Below are positions 35,247 through 44,144 of a DNA stretch of 64,000 bases, piece by piece. A program made the position numbers and the translations under genes. The notes under the pieces are model-generated. The model did not search any database, was not told the DNA's origin, and saw only the letters and a program-made list of their open reading frames with translations. Numbering within the stretch: position 1 is the first letter of the stretch; the number at the start of each line of letters is the position of its first letter. The stretch lies in assembly GCF_014645235.1 (NCBI RefSeq), contig NZ_BMLM01000001.1:1860001-1924000 (forward strand). The letters run 5' to 3'. Origin of the DNA: Agrococcus terreus (lineage in GTDB: Bacteria > Actinomycetota > Actinomycetes > Actinomycetales > Microbacteriaceae).

Positions 35247-36188
35247 ATGCGAGGGCTCTCGCTGCAGGCCGCGCCCGGGATCGACTGGGCGGACGTCGCC
35301 GACTGGTGGGCGGCGTGGGGGACGCCGATCTCGATCGTGCTGATCGTGATCGGGGCCTTCCTCGCCTACTGGATCGTCAAGGTCGTCATCGGCCGGGTCG
35401 TCCACGAGGTCGTCACGGGCGTGAAGCGCCGCGCCGACGTCGCCGACACCGAGGCGCTCTCGCACTCCCCCCTCGCCCAGGTGCGCATCGTGCAGCGCAC
35501 GCGCGCCATGGGCAGCGTGCTCAACACGATCCTCGCCTGGGTGATCGCGGTCTTCGCCGCGATCCTCGTGCTCGGGGCGCTCGGCGTGAACCCCGGCTCG
35601 CTCGTCGCGCTCGCCGGCTTCCTCGGCGCCGCGGCGGGCGTCGGCGCGCAGGGCGTGATCCGCGACTTCCTCAACGGCCTGTTCATGGTGTTCGAGGACC
35701 AGCTCGGCATCGGCGACGTCGTCGACCTGGGCGAGGCGTCCGGCGTCGTGGAGTCGGTCGGCATCCGCGTCACGCAGGTGCGCGACGTCAACGGCACGCT
35801 CTGGTACGTCCGCAACGGCGAGATCGTGCGGGTCGGCAACAAGTCGCAGGGCTGGGCACGCGTGCTGCTCGACCAGGCGGTGCCGTACGACGCCGACGTC
35901 GACGCGGTCGAGCAGCGCCTCCTCGACGTGGCGACGCGGATGAGCGAGGAGGCCGAGTGGACGAGCCGCATCATCGACAAGCCCGAGACGTGGGGCATCG
36001 AGTCGGTCTCGGCCGAGGCCGTCGTGCTGCGCCTCGTGGTGAAGACGCGCGCGAGCGCGAAGGACGACGTGGCCCGCGAGCTGCGCCGCCGCGTGAAGGC
36101 CGGGCTCGACGACCTCGGCGTCACGCTGCCCTCGCTGCAGAAGGTGGTCGTGCAAGGCCTCGACGACACGGCGAAGGGCAGGGCATGA
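35247..36188 (+). CDS. MscS-family mechanosensitive ion channel
   Basis: A 313-residue membrane protein with hydrophobic segments at about 25-48, 95-118 and 120-145. The pore-lining helix is seen in ALAGFLGAAAGVGAQGVIRDFLNGLFMVFEDQLGIGD (A/G-rich TM3), followed by the MscS beta domain (VVDLGEASGVVESVGIRVTQVRDVNGTLWYVRNGEI) and a C-terminal alpha/beta domain. It releases solutes on osmotic downshift. GGAGGAC precedes the ATG, 11 nt after pepN, so it is probably in the pepN operon. Its stop overlaps glbO. Confidence 0.92.
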   Translation: MRGLSLQAAPGIDWADVADWWAAWGTPISIVLIVIGAFLAYWIVKVVIGRVVHEVVTGVKRRADVADTEALSHSPLAQVRIVQRTRAMGSVLNTILAWVIAVFAAILVLGALGVNPGSLVALAGFLGAAAGVGAQGVIRDFLNGLFMVFEDQLGIGDVVDLGEASGVVESVGIRVTQVRDVNGTLWYVRNGEIVRVGNKSQGWARVLLDQAVPYDADVDAVEQRLLDVATRMSEEAEWTSRIIDKPETWGIESVSAEAVVLRLVVKTRASAKDDVARELRRRVKAGLDDLGVTLPSLQKVVVQGLDDTAKGRA

Positions 36189-36601
36189 CGCTCCCCGGCA
36201 GCATCCCCGTCGGCCAGCCGCAGTCGCTCCACGCGGCGGTCGGCGGCACGCCGTTCTTCGCGGCGCTCGTGCGCGGCTTCTACGACCGCGTCTGGCAGGA
36301 CGAGGTGCTGCGGCCCATGTACCCGCAGGACGACCGCGAGGGCGCCGAGGAGCGGCTGCGGCTGTTCCTCGAGCAGTTCTTCGGCGGCCCCACCACGTAC
36401 AGCGAGACGCGCGGCCACCCGCGGCTGCGGATGCGCCACGCGCCCTTCCCGGTCGACCTCGACGCGCGCGACCGCTGGCTCGCCGCCATGGAGGCGTCGG
36501 TCGACGACCTCGCCCCGGCTCCGCTGCACCGCGCGGAGCTCATGGACTACTTCGAGCGCGCCGCCACGGCGATGCTCAACCGCAACCCCCTGTTCCGCTA
36601 G
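36185..36601 (+). CDS. glbO: Group II truncated haemoglobin (trHbO)
   Basis: A 138-residue haem protein of the 2-on-2 globin fold. The FFAALVRGFYDRVWQDEVLRPMYP segment carries the B-helix Tyr33, and the F-helix proximal histidine is His85 in LRMRHAPFPV. DYFERAATAMLNR ends the H helix. It is the GlbO class, which binds O2/NO. The ATGA overlap with mscS and co-direction with pepN mirror M. tuberculosis, where glbO (Rv2470) follows pepN (Rv2467) closely. Its last 12 nt are duplicated 19 nt downstream. Confidence 0.93.
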   Translation: MTLPGSIPVGQPQSLHAAVGGTPFFAALVRGFYDRVWQDEVLRPMYPQDDREGAEERLRLFLEQFFGGPTTYSETRGHPRLRMRHAPFPVDLDARDRWLAAMEASVDDLAPAPLHRAELMDYFERAATAMLNRNPLFR

Positions 36602-36636
36602 GACGACGCTGTTCCGCTAGATCGACGGAGGCCCCG

Positions 36637-38277
36637 ATGCCCGAGACCCGGACCGACGTGGTGGTGATCGGCGCGGGCCTCGCGGGGCTCGTCGCCGCGT
36701 GCGAGGCGCTCGACCGCGGCCGCACCGTGCGCATCGTCGAGCAGGAGGGCCGGCAGTCGATCGGCGGCCAGGCCTGGTGGTCGTTCGGCGGCCTGCTGCT
36801 CGTCGACTCCCCCGAGCAGCGCCGCCTCGGCATCCGCGACTCCGTCGGCCTCGCGCGCGACGACTGGATGCGGGCCGCCGGCTTCGACGCGGAGGGCGAC
36901 GAACACGGGCGGCGCTGGGCCGAGGCGTACCTCGACTTCGCGCACCGCGAGCTGCGGCCGTGGCTGCGCGAGCTCGGCGTGCGGCTCTTCCCCGTGGTCG
37001 GGCACGCCGAGCGCGGCGCGCGCACGCCCGGCGGCCACGGCAACACCGTGCCGCGCTTCCACATCGTCTGGGGCACCGGCCCCGGCCTCGTCGCACCCTT
37101 CACGCGCCGCCTGCGCGATGCCGTGGCCGACGGCCGCGCCACGCTCTCGTTCCGGCACCGCGTCGAGCGCCTGCTCGTCGAGGACAGCCGCGTCGTCGGC
37201 GTCGCGGGCGACCGCCTCGCCGACGACCTCACGGTGCGCGGCGAGCCCTCGAGCCGCGAGGTCGTCGGCGCCTTCGAGCTGCGCGCCGAGAGCGTGGTCG
37301 TCGCGACCGGCGGCATCGGCGGCGAGCTCGACCGCGTGCGCTCGCTCTGGCCCGAGCGCCTCGGCCCTCCACCGCGCGAGGCGCTCGCAGGCGTGCCCGC
37401 GCACGTCGACGGCTCCGGGCTGGGGCTCGCGGAGGCCGCGGGCGCGGCGCTCGTGCACGGCGACCGGATGTGGCACTACACCGAGGGCATCGCCAACTGG
37501 GACCCGGTGTGGCCCGGCCACGGCATCCGCATCCTGCCCGGCCCGTCGAGCCTGTGGCTCGACCACCGCGGGCATCGCCTCCCCTCGCCCAACTACCCCG
37601 GCTTCGACACGCTCACGACCCTCGCGCACCTGCGCTCGGTGGGCGCGGAGCACTCGTGGTTCGTGCTCACGCAGTCGATCGTCGAGAAGGAGTTCACGCT
37701 CTCGGGCTCGGAGCAGAACCCCGACCTCACCGGCCGGAGCCTGCGCCGCCTCGCGCAGCGCGTGCTGCCGGGCGCGCCCGCGCCCGTGCAGGCGTTCCTC
37801 GACCACGGCGAGGACTTCGTCGTGGCGAGCAGCGTCACCGAGCTGCTCGACGGCATGGAGCGGCTCGGCGAGGGCGACCTCGACCGCGCGGCCGTCGTCG
37901 CCGCCATCGAGGAGCGCGACGCCGCCGTCGCCGACCCCGCCTCGACGGACCCGCAGGCGATCGAGATCCGCCGCGCGCGGGAGTACCTCGGCGACCGGCT
38001 CGTGCGCACCGCCGCGCCCCACCGCATCCTCGACGAGCGGCACTGGCCGCTCATCGCCGTGCGGCTGCGCACGCTCACCCGCAAGACGCTCGGCGGCATC
38101 CTCACCGACCTCGACTCGCGCGCGCTCGACGCCGACGGCGCGCCCGTGCCCGGCCTCTTCGCGGTCGGCGAGGCGGCGGGCTTCGGCGGTGGCGGCGTGC
38201 ACGGCTCGCGCGCGCTCGAAGGCACGTTCCTCGGCGGCTGCCTCCACACGGGCCGTCGCGCCGGCCGCGTCGCCTGA
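36637..38277 (+). CDS. FAD-binding dehydrogenase (KstD-like fold)
   Basis: A 546-residue flavoprotein. The dinucleotide motif GAGLAGLVAACEAL is at 12-25, GGQAWWSFGGL follows the FAD domain, and the C-terminal FAD motif GLFAVGEAAGFGGGGVHGSRALEGTFLGG is complete. It belongs to the fumarate reductase / 3-ketosteroid-dehydrogenase-like branch annotated as FAD-binding dehydrogenase in actinobacteria. The substrate is unknown and there are no steroid genes around. It may be the last gene of the pepN-mscS-glbO run (35-nt gap). Confidence 0.88.
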   Translation: MPETRTDVVVIGAGLAGLVAACEALDRGRTVRIVEQEGRQSIGGQAWWSFGGLLLVDSPEQRRLGIRDSVGLARDDWMRAAGFDAEGDEHGRRWAEAYLDFAHRELRPWLRELGVRLFPVVGHAERGARTPGGHGNTVPRFHIVWGTGPGLVAPFTRRLRDAVADGRATLSFRHRVERLLVEDSRVVGVAGDRLADDLTVRGEPSSREVVGAFELRAESVVVATGGIGGELDRVRSLWPERLGPPPREALAGVPAHVDGSGLGLAEAAGAALVHGDRMWHYTEGIANWDPVWPGHGIRILPGPSSLWLDHRGHRLPSPNYPGFDTLTTLAHLRSVGAEHSWFVLTQSIVEKEFTLSGSEQNPDLTGRSLRRLAQRVLPGAPAPVQAFLDHGEDFVVASSVTELLDGMERLGEGDLDRAAVVAAIEERDAAVADPASTDPQAIEIRRAREYLGDRLVRTAAPHRILDERHWPLIAVRLRTLTRKTLGGILTDLDSRALDADGAPVPGLFAVGEAAGFGGGGVHGSRALEGTFLGGCLHTGRRAGRVA

Positions 38278-38308
38278 GCGCGTCGTCGGCCGCAGCACGG
38301 CCCGACGA

Positions 38309-38340
38309 CGAAGGGCCCCGTCCGGAGACGGGGCCCTTCG
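38309..38340. terminator. Bidirectional hairpin terminator
   Basis: Perfect 14-bp stem CGAAGGGCCCCGTC/GACGGGGCCCTTCG with a 4-nt loop, between convergent genes stopping at 38277 and 38352. Confidence 0.8.
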
Positions 38341-38351
38341 TGCGCGGTGCG

Positions 38352-38771
38352 TCAGCGGCTGAAGTTGCCGCGGTAGTACTCGTAGACCCAGCCGACGAGC
38401 ATGATGAGCGTCAGCGCGGCCGCGATCGGGATGAGGAACGTCGGGCCCGCGAGCGAGACGAACATCATCGCCAGCGCCGCGCCGAGCGCGATCGGCCACC
38501 AGCTCCAGGGCGAGAAGTGGCCCATCTCCGGGTCGGCGTCGTCGATCTCGGCGTCGAGGCGGTCCTCGGGCAGCTCTCCCGCCTGGTTGCGGTAGAGCAG
38601 CCAGAGGTAGAACCCGATGAGCACCGACAGGATGCCCGTGAGGGCCATGCCGATCGTGCCCGTCCACTCGACCTCGCCGTCGTACGACACCATGTGCCAC
38701 AGCGTGTACACGGCCGAGGAGGCGAAGAAGAACGTCGCGATGATCGCGAGCAGGAGGATGTTGGCCCGCAT
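38352..38771 (-). CDS. ctaF: Cytochrome c oxidase subunit IV (CtaF)
   Basis: A 139-residue membrane protein with four predicted helices (about 3-22, 38-58, 90-107, 109-127) typical of the actinobacterial aa3 oxidase subunit IV: YTLWHMVSYDGEVEWTGTIGMALTGILSVLIGFYLWLLYR and a WVYEYYRGNFSR end. It starts 1 nt after the ctaD stop and ends the ctaC-ctaD-ctaF operon. It stabilises the aa3 complex rather than binding cofactors. Confidence 0.93.
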   Translation of the reverse strand: MRANILLLAIIATFFFASSAVYTLWHMVSYDGEVEWTGTIGMALTGILSVLIGFYLWLLYRNQAGELPEDRLDAEIDDADPEMGHFSPWSWWPIALGAALAMMFVSLAGPTFLIPIAAALTLIMLVGWVYEYYRGNFSR

Positions 38772-38772
38772 G

Positions 38773-40506
38773 TCAGCGCCCCTCGGTCTTCGTCACGTCG
38801 ATCACGTCGTCGCGATCCGGCTTGTCCTGCAGCGGCCCGGCACCGACGCCGAACTGCGGCCCCGCGTTCGGGTGGTGCAGGTCGAAGGCGGGCGACTCCG
38901 AGCGGATGCGCGGGATCGAGGCGAAGTTGTGCCGCGGCGGCGGGCAGCTGGTCGCCCACTCGAGCGAGCGGCCGGTGCCCCACGGGTCGTCGACGGTGAC
39001 CTTCGGCGCCGTGCGGGCCGTGATCCAGACGTTCCAGAGGAACGGCACCATCGACAGCGCGAGGATCATCGCGCCCACGGTGGAGATCTGGTTCATCCAG
39101 GTGAAGCCGTCCTGCTCCAGGTACGTGTAGTACCGGCGCGGCATGCCGATGACGCCCAGCCAGTGCTGGATGAGGAACGTCATGTGGAAGCCGATGAACA
39201 GCAGCCAGAAGTGGATGTGGCCCAGGCGGTCGTTGAGCATCTTGCCCGTCCACTTCGGCCACCAGAAGTAGAAGCCGGAGAACATGGCGAACACGACCGT
39301 GCCGAACACGACGTAGTGGAAGTGCGCCACCACGAAGTAGCCGTCGGAGAGGTGGAAGTCGAGCGGCGGCGAGGCGAGGATGACGCCCGTGAGGCCGCCG
39401 AACGTGAAGGTCACGAGGAAGCCCAGCGCCCACACCATGGGCGACTCCCAGGTGATGGAGCCCCGCCACATCGTGCCGATCCAGTTGAAGATCTTCACGC
39501 CGGTCGGCACCGCGATCAGCATCGTCATGAGCGCGAACCACGGCAGCAGCACGGTGCCCGTGACGTACATGTGGTGCGCCCACACCGTCACCGACAGGGC
39601 GGCGATCGCGATCGTCGCGCCGACAAGGGTGTTGTAGCCGAAGATCGGCTTCCTCGAGAACACCGGGATGACCTCGGAGATGATGCCGAAGAACGGCAGC
39701 GCGATGATGTACACCTCGGGGTGGCCGAAGAACCAGAACAGGTGCTGCCACAGCACGACGCCGCCGTTCGCGGGGTCGTAGATGTGGGCGCCGAAGATGC
39801 GGTCGGCGGCGAGGCCGAAGAAGGCGGCGGCCAGCACCGGGAACGCGATGATCACGAGGATCGACGTGATGAGGATGTTCCAGGTGAAGATCGACATGCG
39901 GAACATCGTCATGCCGGGCGCGCGCATCGTGAGGATCGTCGTGATGAAGTTGACGCCACCCATGATCGTGCCGAAGCCCGAGAGCGCGAGGCCGAGCACC
40001 CAGAGGTGACCGCCGATGCCGGGCGAGAACGCGGTGTCGCTCAGCGGCGTGTACGCGGTCCAGCCGAACGACGCGGCGCCCTGCGGGGTGAGGAAGCCGG
40101 CGACGGCGATGAACGAGCCGAAGCTGTACAGCCAGTAGGCCAGCGCGTTGAGGCGCGGGAACGCGACGTCGGGCGCACCGATCTGGAGCGGCATGAGCAC
40201 GTTGGCGAAGCCGGCGAAGAGCGGCGTCGCGAACATGAGCAGCATGATCGTGCCGTGCATCGTGAAGAGCTGGTTGTACTGCTCCTCCGTCGGCACGACC
40301 TCGAGGCCCGGCGCGAACAGCTGCGCGCGGATGAGGAGCGCCATCACGCCGCCGATGGCGAAGTAGATGAACGACGTGATCAGGTACATGTACCCGATGG
40401 TCTTGTGGTCGGTGGAGGTGATCCACTTGACCAGCACGTTGCCCTTGCGCTCAGCGCTGGTGCTGATGGGGCTCTGCGTGCTCGTGGGCGATGCCGTGGC
40501 GGTCAT
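38773..40506 (-). CDS. ctaD: Cytochrome c oxidase subunit I
   Basis: A 577-residue haem-copper oxidase core subunit with about 12 helices. Low-spin haem and CuB ligands are recognisable in [31 protein letters not shown] and [13 protein letters not shown]. The D-channel and K-channel regions look intact, so it is a proton-pumping aa3-type subunit. I use the ATG at 40506. A GTG at 40515 overlaps the ctaC stop (GTGA) and is equally possible, since GGAAGG lies 3 nt before the GTG and 12 nt before the ATG. Confidence 0.96.
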   Translation of the reverse strand: MTATASPTSTQSPISTSAERKGNVLVKWITSTDHKTIGYMYLITSFIYFAIGGVMALLIRAQLFAPGLEVVPTEEQYNQLFTMHGTIMLLMFATPLFAGFANVLMPLQIGAPDVAFPRLNALAYWLYSFGSFIAVAGFLTPQGAASFGWTAYTPLSDTAFSPGIGGHLWVLGLALSGFGTIMGGVNFITTILTMRAPGMTMFRMSIFTWNILITSILVIIAFPVLAAAFFGLAADRIFGAHIYDPANGGVVLWQHLFWFFGHPEVYIIALPFFGIISEVIPVFSRKPIFGYNTLVGATIAIAALSVTVWAHHMYVTGTVLLPWFALMTMLIAVPTGVKIFNWIGTMWRGSITWESPMVWALGFLVTFTFGGLTGVILASPPLDFHLSDGYFVVAHFHYVVFGTVVFAMFSGFYFWWPKWTGKMLNDRLGHIHFWLLFIGFHMTFLIQHWLGVIGMPRRYYTYLEQDGFTWMNQISTVGAMILALSMVPFLWNVWITARTAPKVTVDDPWGTGRSLEWATSCPPPRHNFASIPRIRSESPAFDLHHPNAGPQFGVGAGPLQDKPDRDDVIDVTKTEGR

Positions 40507-40511
40507 CCCTG

Positions 40512-41405
40512 TCACTCGCCTTCCGTGGTGTCGACGTTCTCGTCGCGCTCGGGGTCGATGTTCCCATCGCCCGTGAAGGGGTTGATCGACTCGTCGATCG
40601 GGCCGACGTTGCCCTCGGCCTCGAGGCTCTCGAGGTAGGCGTCGTACTCGGCCGGGCTCACGAGCTCGACGTTGAAGAGCATGGCCGAGTGGTACTCGCC
40701 GCAGAGCTCCGCGCACTTGCCGCGGAAGACGCCCTCCTGCGAGCCGGTCTCGAAGTACATGTGGTTCGTGACGCCCGGGAGCATGTCCTTCTTGTAGAGG
40801 AACTCCACGATCCAGAACGAGTGCGCCACGTCGCGCGCCTCGAGGGTGATCTCGATCGACGAGTCGGTCGGGAGCACGAGGGTCGGGAGCGACTCCTGCT
40901 GCAGCTGGCCCGTAGCAGGGTCCTCCTGCGCCTGGATGCCCTGGAAGTGCACCGGGTCCTGGCCCTCGCGGTCGTAGACGAAGTCCCACGACCAGCGCTT
41001 GCCGTAGACGGTGATCGAGTAGTCGGGGTCGGCGTTCGGCTCCTCGATGATCGCCTGGTCGCGCGCCGTGAAGGCGAAGAAGCCGGCGACGAGGATCACG
41101 GGCACGATGGTGAAGAAGATCTCCATCGGCATGTGGTAGCGGAGCTGCACGGGCAGGCCGACCTGGCCCTTGCGGCGACGGTACGCGATCGCCGCGAAGA
41201 TCATGAGGCCCCAGGTGATGATGCCGACGGCGAGGAGCACGATCCACGAGGTCGTCCAGAGGCCCATGATGCGGTCGACGTGGTTCGTCAGGCCCGGGTC
41301 TGCGGGCATGAAGCCCTGCAGCTGCGCCTGGGTGCAGCCCGCGAGCGCGAGGGCGACCACCACGGCGACCGGGGCTGCGATCCAACGAGATCGACGATTG
41401 CGCAC
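40512..41405 (-). CDS. ctaC: Cytochrome c oxidase subunit II
   Basis: A 297-residue subunit carrying the CuA centre. It has a signal sequence with lipobox LAGC (Cys24), two membrane helices (about 50-72 and 94-115) and a cupredoxin domain with His in DVAHSFWI and the CuA motif [16 protein letters not shown]. The acidic tail is not needed for the fold. It takes electrons from the cytochrome bc1 complex, whose genes are not here. GGAGGAAG precedes the GTG start. It is the first gene of the oxidase operon. Confidence 0.96.
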   Translation of the reverse strand: MRNRRSRWIAAPVAVVVALALAGCTQAQLQGFMPADPGLTNHVDRIMGLWTTSWIVLLAVGIITWGLMIFAAIAYRRRKGQVGLPVQLRYHMPMEIFFTIVPVILVAGFFAFTARDQAIIEEPNADPDYSITVYGKRWSWDFVYDREGQDPVHFQGIQAQEDPATGQLQQESLPTLVLPTDSSIEITLEARDVAHSFWIVEFLYKKDMLPGVTNHMYFETGSQEGVFRGKCAELCGEYHSAMLFNVELVSPAEYDAYLESLEAEGNVGPIDESINPFTGDGNIDPERDENVDTTEGE

Positions 41406-41438
41406 TGTCTTCCTCCGAGTCGGTGAACGTCGGTATCG

Positions 41439-41444
41439 ATCCTA
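41439..41444 (-). promoter_or_regulatory. -10 box of the ctaC-ctaD-ctaF operon
   Basis: On the minus strand an extended-looking TACTAGGAT, about 34 nt upstream of the ctaC GTG. The rest of the 236-bp gap up to 41641 holds a hairpin and a duplicated gene end. Confidence 0.5.
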
Positions 41445-41520
41445 GTACCCACAGCGCACGCTCAGGCCCCCGCGACGCCCCTCAGAGCGCCGGATGCGAG
41501 CCCGCCCGGGGACGCGCGAA

Positions 41521-41546
41521 CGCCGCCGGCCGGGTGGCCGACGGCG
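41521..41546. terminator. Hairpin downstream of the Fe-S carrier gene
   Basis: CGCCGCCGGCC and GGCCGACGGCG (41521-41531, 41536-41546) form an 11-bp stem with one mismatch, placed to end the minus-strand transcript of the ErpA-type gene. Confidence 0.5.
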
Positions 41547-41573
41547 TGTCGCGGGATGGGGCGCTGCGGATGC

Positions 41574-41603
41574 CTAGTGGAACGAGTCTCCGCAGGCGCA
41601 GGA
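41574..41603 (-). repeat. Duplicated 3' end of the ErpA-type gene
   Basis: 30 nt identical to 41642-41671, the last codons of the gene. On the minus strand it again encodes SCACGDSFH and a stop, out of phase with the gene. Confidence 0.8.
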
Positions 41604-41641
41604 GCCCCGCGGCGCATCGCGCTGCGCTCGCGGGGTCGCTG

Positions 41642-41983
41642 CTAGTGGAACGAGTCTCCGCAGGCGCAGGAACCCTGCGCGTTCGGGTTGTCCATCGTGA
41701 AGCCCTGCTTCTGGATGGTGTCCTCGAAGTCGATGGTCGAGCCGTCGAGGTACGGGACGCTCATGCGGTCGACGATCACCTCGACCCCGTCGAAGTCGCG
41801 CACGACGTCGCCGTCGAGGCGGCGCTCGTCGAAGTAGAGCTGGTAGATCAGGCCCGAGCATCCGCCGGGCTGCACGGCGACGCGCAGCCGCAGGTCGTCG
41901 CGGCCCTCCTGGTCGAGCAGCCGACGCACCTTGTCGGCGGCGGTGTCGGTGAGCGTGACGCCGTGCGTCGCGAGATCCGTCAT
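41642..41983 (-). CDS. erpA: A-type iron-sulfur carrier (HesB/IscA/ErpA)
   Basis: A 113-residue Fe-S carrier with the three ligand cysteines Cys42 (QPGGCSGL), Cys106 and Cys108 (GSCACGDSF). It hands clusters to apo-enzymes. Actinobacterial genomes usually have one or two members; the symbol is provisional between erpA and iscA. It is transcribed toward the oxidase operon but separated from it. Its 3' 30 nt recur 68 bp downstream, which looks like a tandem duplication that has decayed. Confidence 0.93.
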   Translation of the reverse strand: MTDLATHGVTLTDTAADKVRRLLDQEGRDDLRLRVAVQPGGCSGLIYQLYFDERRLDGDVVRDFDGVEVIVDRMSVPYLDGSTIDFEDTIQKQGFTMDNPNAQGSCACGDSFH

Positions 41984-42048
41984 CTGCGTGCTCCTCTCAG
42001 CCTCGAGCGTTGCAGCGCCCGAGGGCTCCAGTGTATTCCCGCCGTCGC

Positions 42049-43482
42049 TCAGGCGGAGCGGTCGCCGGCGCGGGCGAGCAGCAGCGCCTCGGCGCCGATC
42101 GCGCGGCGCAGCACGTCGAGGTGCTGCGACTCGTTGGGGCTGTGCGCCATCGTCGCCGGGTCCTCGACGCCGGTGACCAGGATCTGCGACTCGGGGAACT
42201 GCGCGACGAGGTCGGCGATGAACGGGATCGAGCCGCCGATGCCCGCCTCCACGGGCTCCGCGCCCCACGCGTCGGCCATCGCGCGCTTCGCCTCCGTCGC
42301 GCCCCAGCCGCTCGCGTCGACGAGGAAGGGGTCGCCGAGGTCGATCGAGTCGTACTCGACGTGCGCGCCGAAGGGCGCGTGGGCGCGGATGTGGCGGTCG
42401 AGCGCCGCGAAGGCGTCCTCGGCCGACTGGCCGGGCGCGATGCGGGTCGAGATGCGGAAGCGCACGGTGGGCAGGATCGTGTTCGACGCGTCGGCGACGC
42501 TCGGCGCGTCGATGCCCGTGAGGGTCACCGACGGCTTCGCCCACACGCGGCTCAGCAGCGGGCCCGAGCCGATGAGCTCGACGCCGTCGAGCACCGCGGC
42601 CTCCTCGCGCACGTGCGCCTCGGTCTGCTCGGGCACGTCGAGCTCGGCCTCCGTGAGCCCCTCGACGGCGACCGAGCCGTCCTCGTGCCAGAACGACGCG
42701 GCGAGGCGCGCGAACGCGAGCATCGCGTCGGGCACGAGGCCGCCGACCATGCCGGAGTGGCTCGCGTGGCCGAGGGTGGAGACGCGCACGTTGAACGCGA
42801 CGTTGCCGCGCAGGGCGACGGTGAGCGAGGGCGTGTCGACCGACCAGTTGTCGGAGTCGGCGACGACGATGACGTCGGCGCGGAGCGTGTCGGCGTGCAG
42901 CTCGAGGAAGCGCTGGAACGAGCGGGAGCCGTGCTCCTCCTCCCCCTCGATGAACAGCGCGATGCCGAGCTCGGGGTCGACGACCTCGGCGAGGGCGCGG
43001 ACCGCGGCGATGTGGGCGATGACGCCCGCCTTGTCGTCGGAGGCGCCGCGGCCGAAGAGGCGGCCGTCGACCTCCGTGGGCTCGAACGGCGGGGTGCGCC
43101 ACAGCGCCTCGTCGCCCCAGGGCTGCACGTCGTGGTGCGCGTAGAGCAGGATCGACGGCTTCCCCGCCTTCGGGGCGCGCACGGCGAGCACCGCGGGCTG
43201 GCCGAGCGCGTCGGTGTCGCCGATGGGCGCGCGCTCGATCGTGACGCGCTCGAAGACGCCGGTGCCCTCGGCGAGCCGCTGGACCGCCTCCGCGCTCGCC
43301 TGCACGTGCGCGGGGTCGTAGGCGTCCCACGAGACGCTCGGGATGCGCACGAGCGCCTTCAGGTCCTCGACGGCGCGGTCGAAGCCGGCGTCGACGGCGG
43401 CGAGGACGGCGCGATCGCGCTCGGACAGGGCGGCGGCGCCGTCGGCGAGCGGGCGCGCGGTGGAGGTCTCGGGAGTCGTCAT
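42049..43482 (-). CDS. M20 family dipeptidase/metallopeptidase
   Basis: A 477-residue co-catalytic zinc peptidase. Metal ligands are in YAHHDVQPWGD and GRGASDDKAG, and the catalytic Glu-Glu in FIEGEEEHGSRSF. A dimerisation domain lies around 220-340 (LRGNVAFNVRVSTLGHASHSGMVGG). It matches the CNDP/PepV-like dipeptidase branch common in actinobacteria. Cytosolic, no signal. The mRNA is predicted to be leaderless (TAGGAT, 7 nt, ATG). Confidence 0.92.
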   Translation of the reverse strand: MTTPETSTARPLADGAAALSERDRAVLAAVDAGFDRAVEDLKALVRIPSVSWDAYDPAHVQASAEAVQRLAEGTGVFERVTIERAPIGDTDALGQPAVLAVRAPKAGKPSILLYAHHDVQPWGDEALWRTPPFEPTEVDGRLFGRGASDDKAGVIAHIAAVRALAEVVDPELGIALFIEGEEEHGSRSFQRFLELHADTLRADVIVVADSDNWSVDTPSLTVALRGNVAFNVRVSTLGHASHSGMVGGLVPDAMLAFARLAASFWHEDGSVAVEGLTEAELDVPEQTEAHVREEAAVLDGVELIGSGPLLSRVWAKPSVTLTGIDAPSVADASNTILPTVRFRISTRIAPGQSAEDAFAALDRHIRAHAPFGAHVEYDSIDLGDPFLVDASGWGATEAKRAMADAWGAEPVEAGIGGSIPFIADLVAQFPESQILVTGVEDPATMAHSPNESQHLDVLRRAIGAEALLLARAGDRSA

Positions 43483-43489
43483 GCGCACG

Positions 43490-43495
43490 ATCCTA
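43490..43495 (-). promoter_or_regulatory. -10 box, leaderless promoter of the M20 peptidase
   Basis: On the minus strand TAGGAT followed by 7 nt and the ATG at 43482. Confidence 0.5.
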
Positions 43496-43564
43496 GGCGC
43501 CGCCGTCGGCGCCCTGCCGCGGTACCATGGGACGATCCCCGCTCCAGCGACGCAAGGACCCGAC

Positions 43565-44125
43565 GTGCCCCTCTTCAGCCGCTCCGACGCCAAGAAGGCT
43601 CAGCCCGAGCCGCAGCCGGAGGGCCGCCGCACGCCGAAGCAGTCGGAGCAGATCGCCCGCAACCGCCGCCCCCTGGTCCCCGAGGACCGCAAGGAGGCGC
43701 GGCGCCAGATGCAGGACAAGATGCGCGCCGAGCGCGAGAAGGCCCGTCTGGGCTTCGAGCGCGGCGAGGAGCGCTACCTGCCGGTGCGCGACCGCGGCCC
43801 GATCCGCAAGTACGTGCGCGACTGGGTCGACGCCCGCCTCTCGCTCGGCACGCTCGCGATGCCGATGATGATCGTCGTCCTCGTGCTCACCTTCATCAAC
43901 GACCCCCAGTGGCGGGTCGTCGCGAACATCGTCCTGTGGGCGTTCGTGCTGCTCGTCGTGCTCGACTCGGTGTTCATGGCCTGGCAGCTGCGCCGGGTGC
44001 TCAAGTCGAAGTTCGGCGCGAAGGACGCGAAGGGCCACGGCTGGTACGCGACGATGCGCGCGGTGCAGCTGCCCTTCATGCGCATGCCGAAGCCGCAGAC
44101 GAAGCTCTTCCGCTACCCGGAATGA
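43565..44125 (+). CDS. DUF3043 membrane protein
   Basis: A 186-residue protein with a long charged N-terminus rich in Lys/Arg/Glu (RRTPKQSEQIARNRRPLVPEDRKEARRQMQDKMRAEREKARL is split here only for description), two membrane helices (about 96-113 and 117-140) and a basic C-terminus ending KLFRYPE. The order matches DUF3043, which is conserved in actinobacteria and has no assigned function. AAGGA precedes the GTG start. It is divergent from the M20 gene and convergent with pyrD. Confidence 0.85.
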   Translation: MPLFSRSDAKKAQPEPQPEGRRTPKQSEQIARNRRPLVPEDRKEARRQMQDKMRAEREKARLGFERGEERYLPVRDRGPIRKYVRDWVDARLSLGTLAMPMMIVVLVLTFINDPQWRVVANIVLWAFVLLVVLDSVFMAWQLRRVLKSKFGAKDAKGHGWYATMRAVQLPFMRMPKPQTKLFRYPE

Positions 44126-44144
44126 TCGCGGGCCGCGCCCCGGC

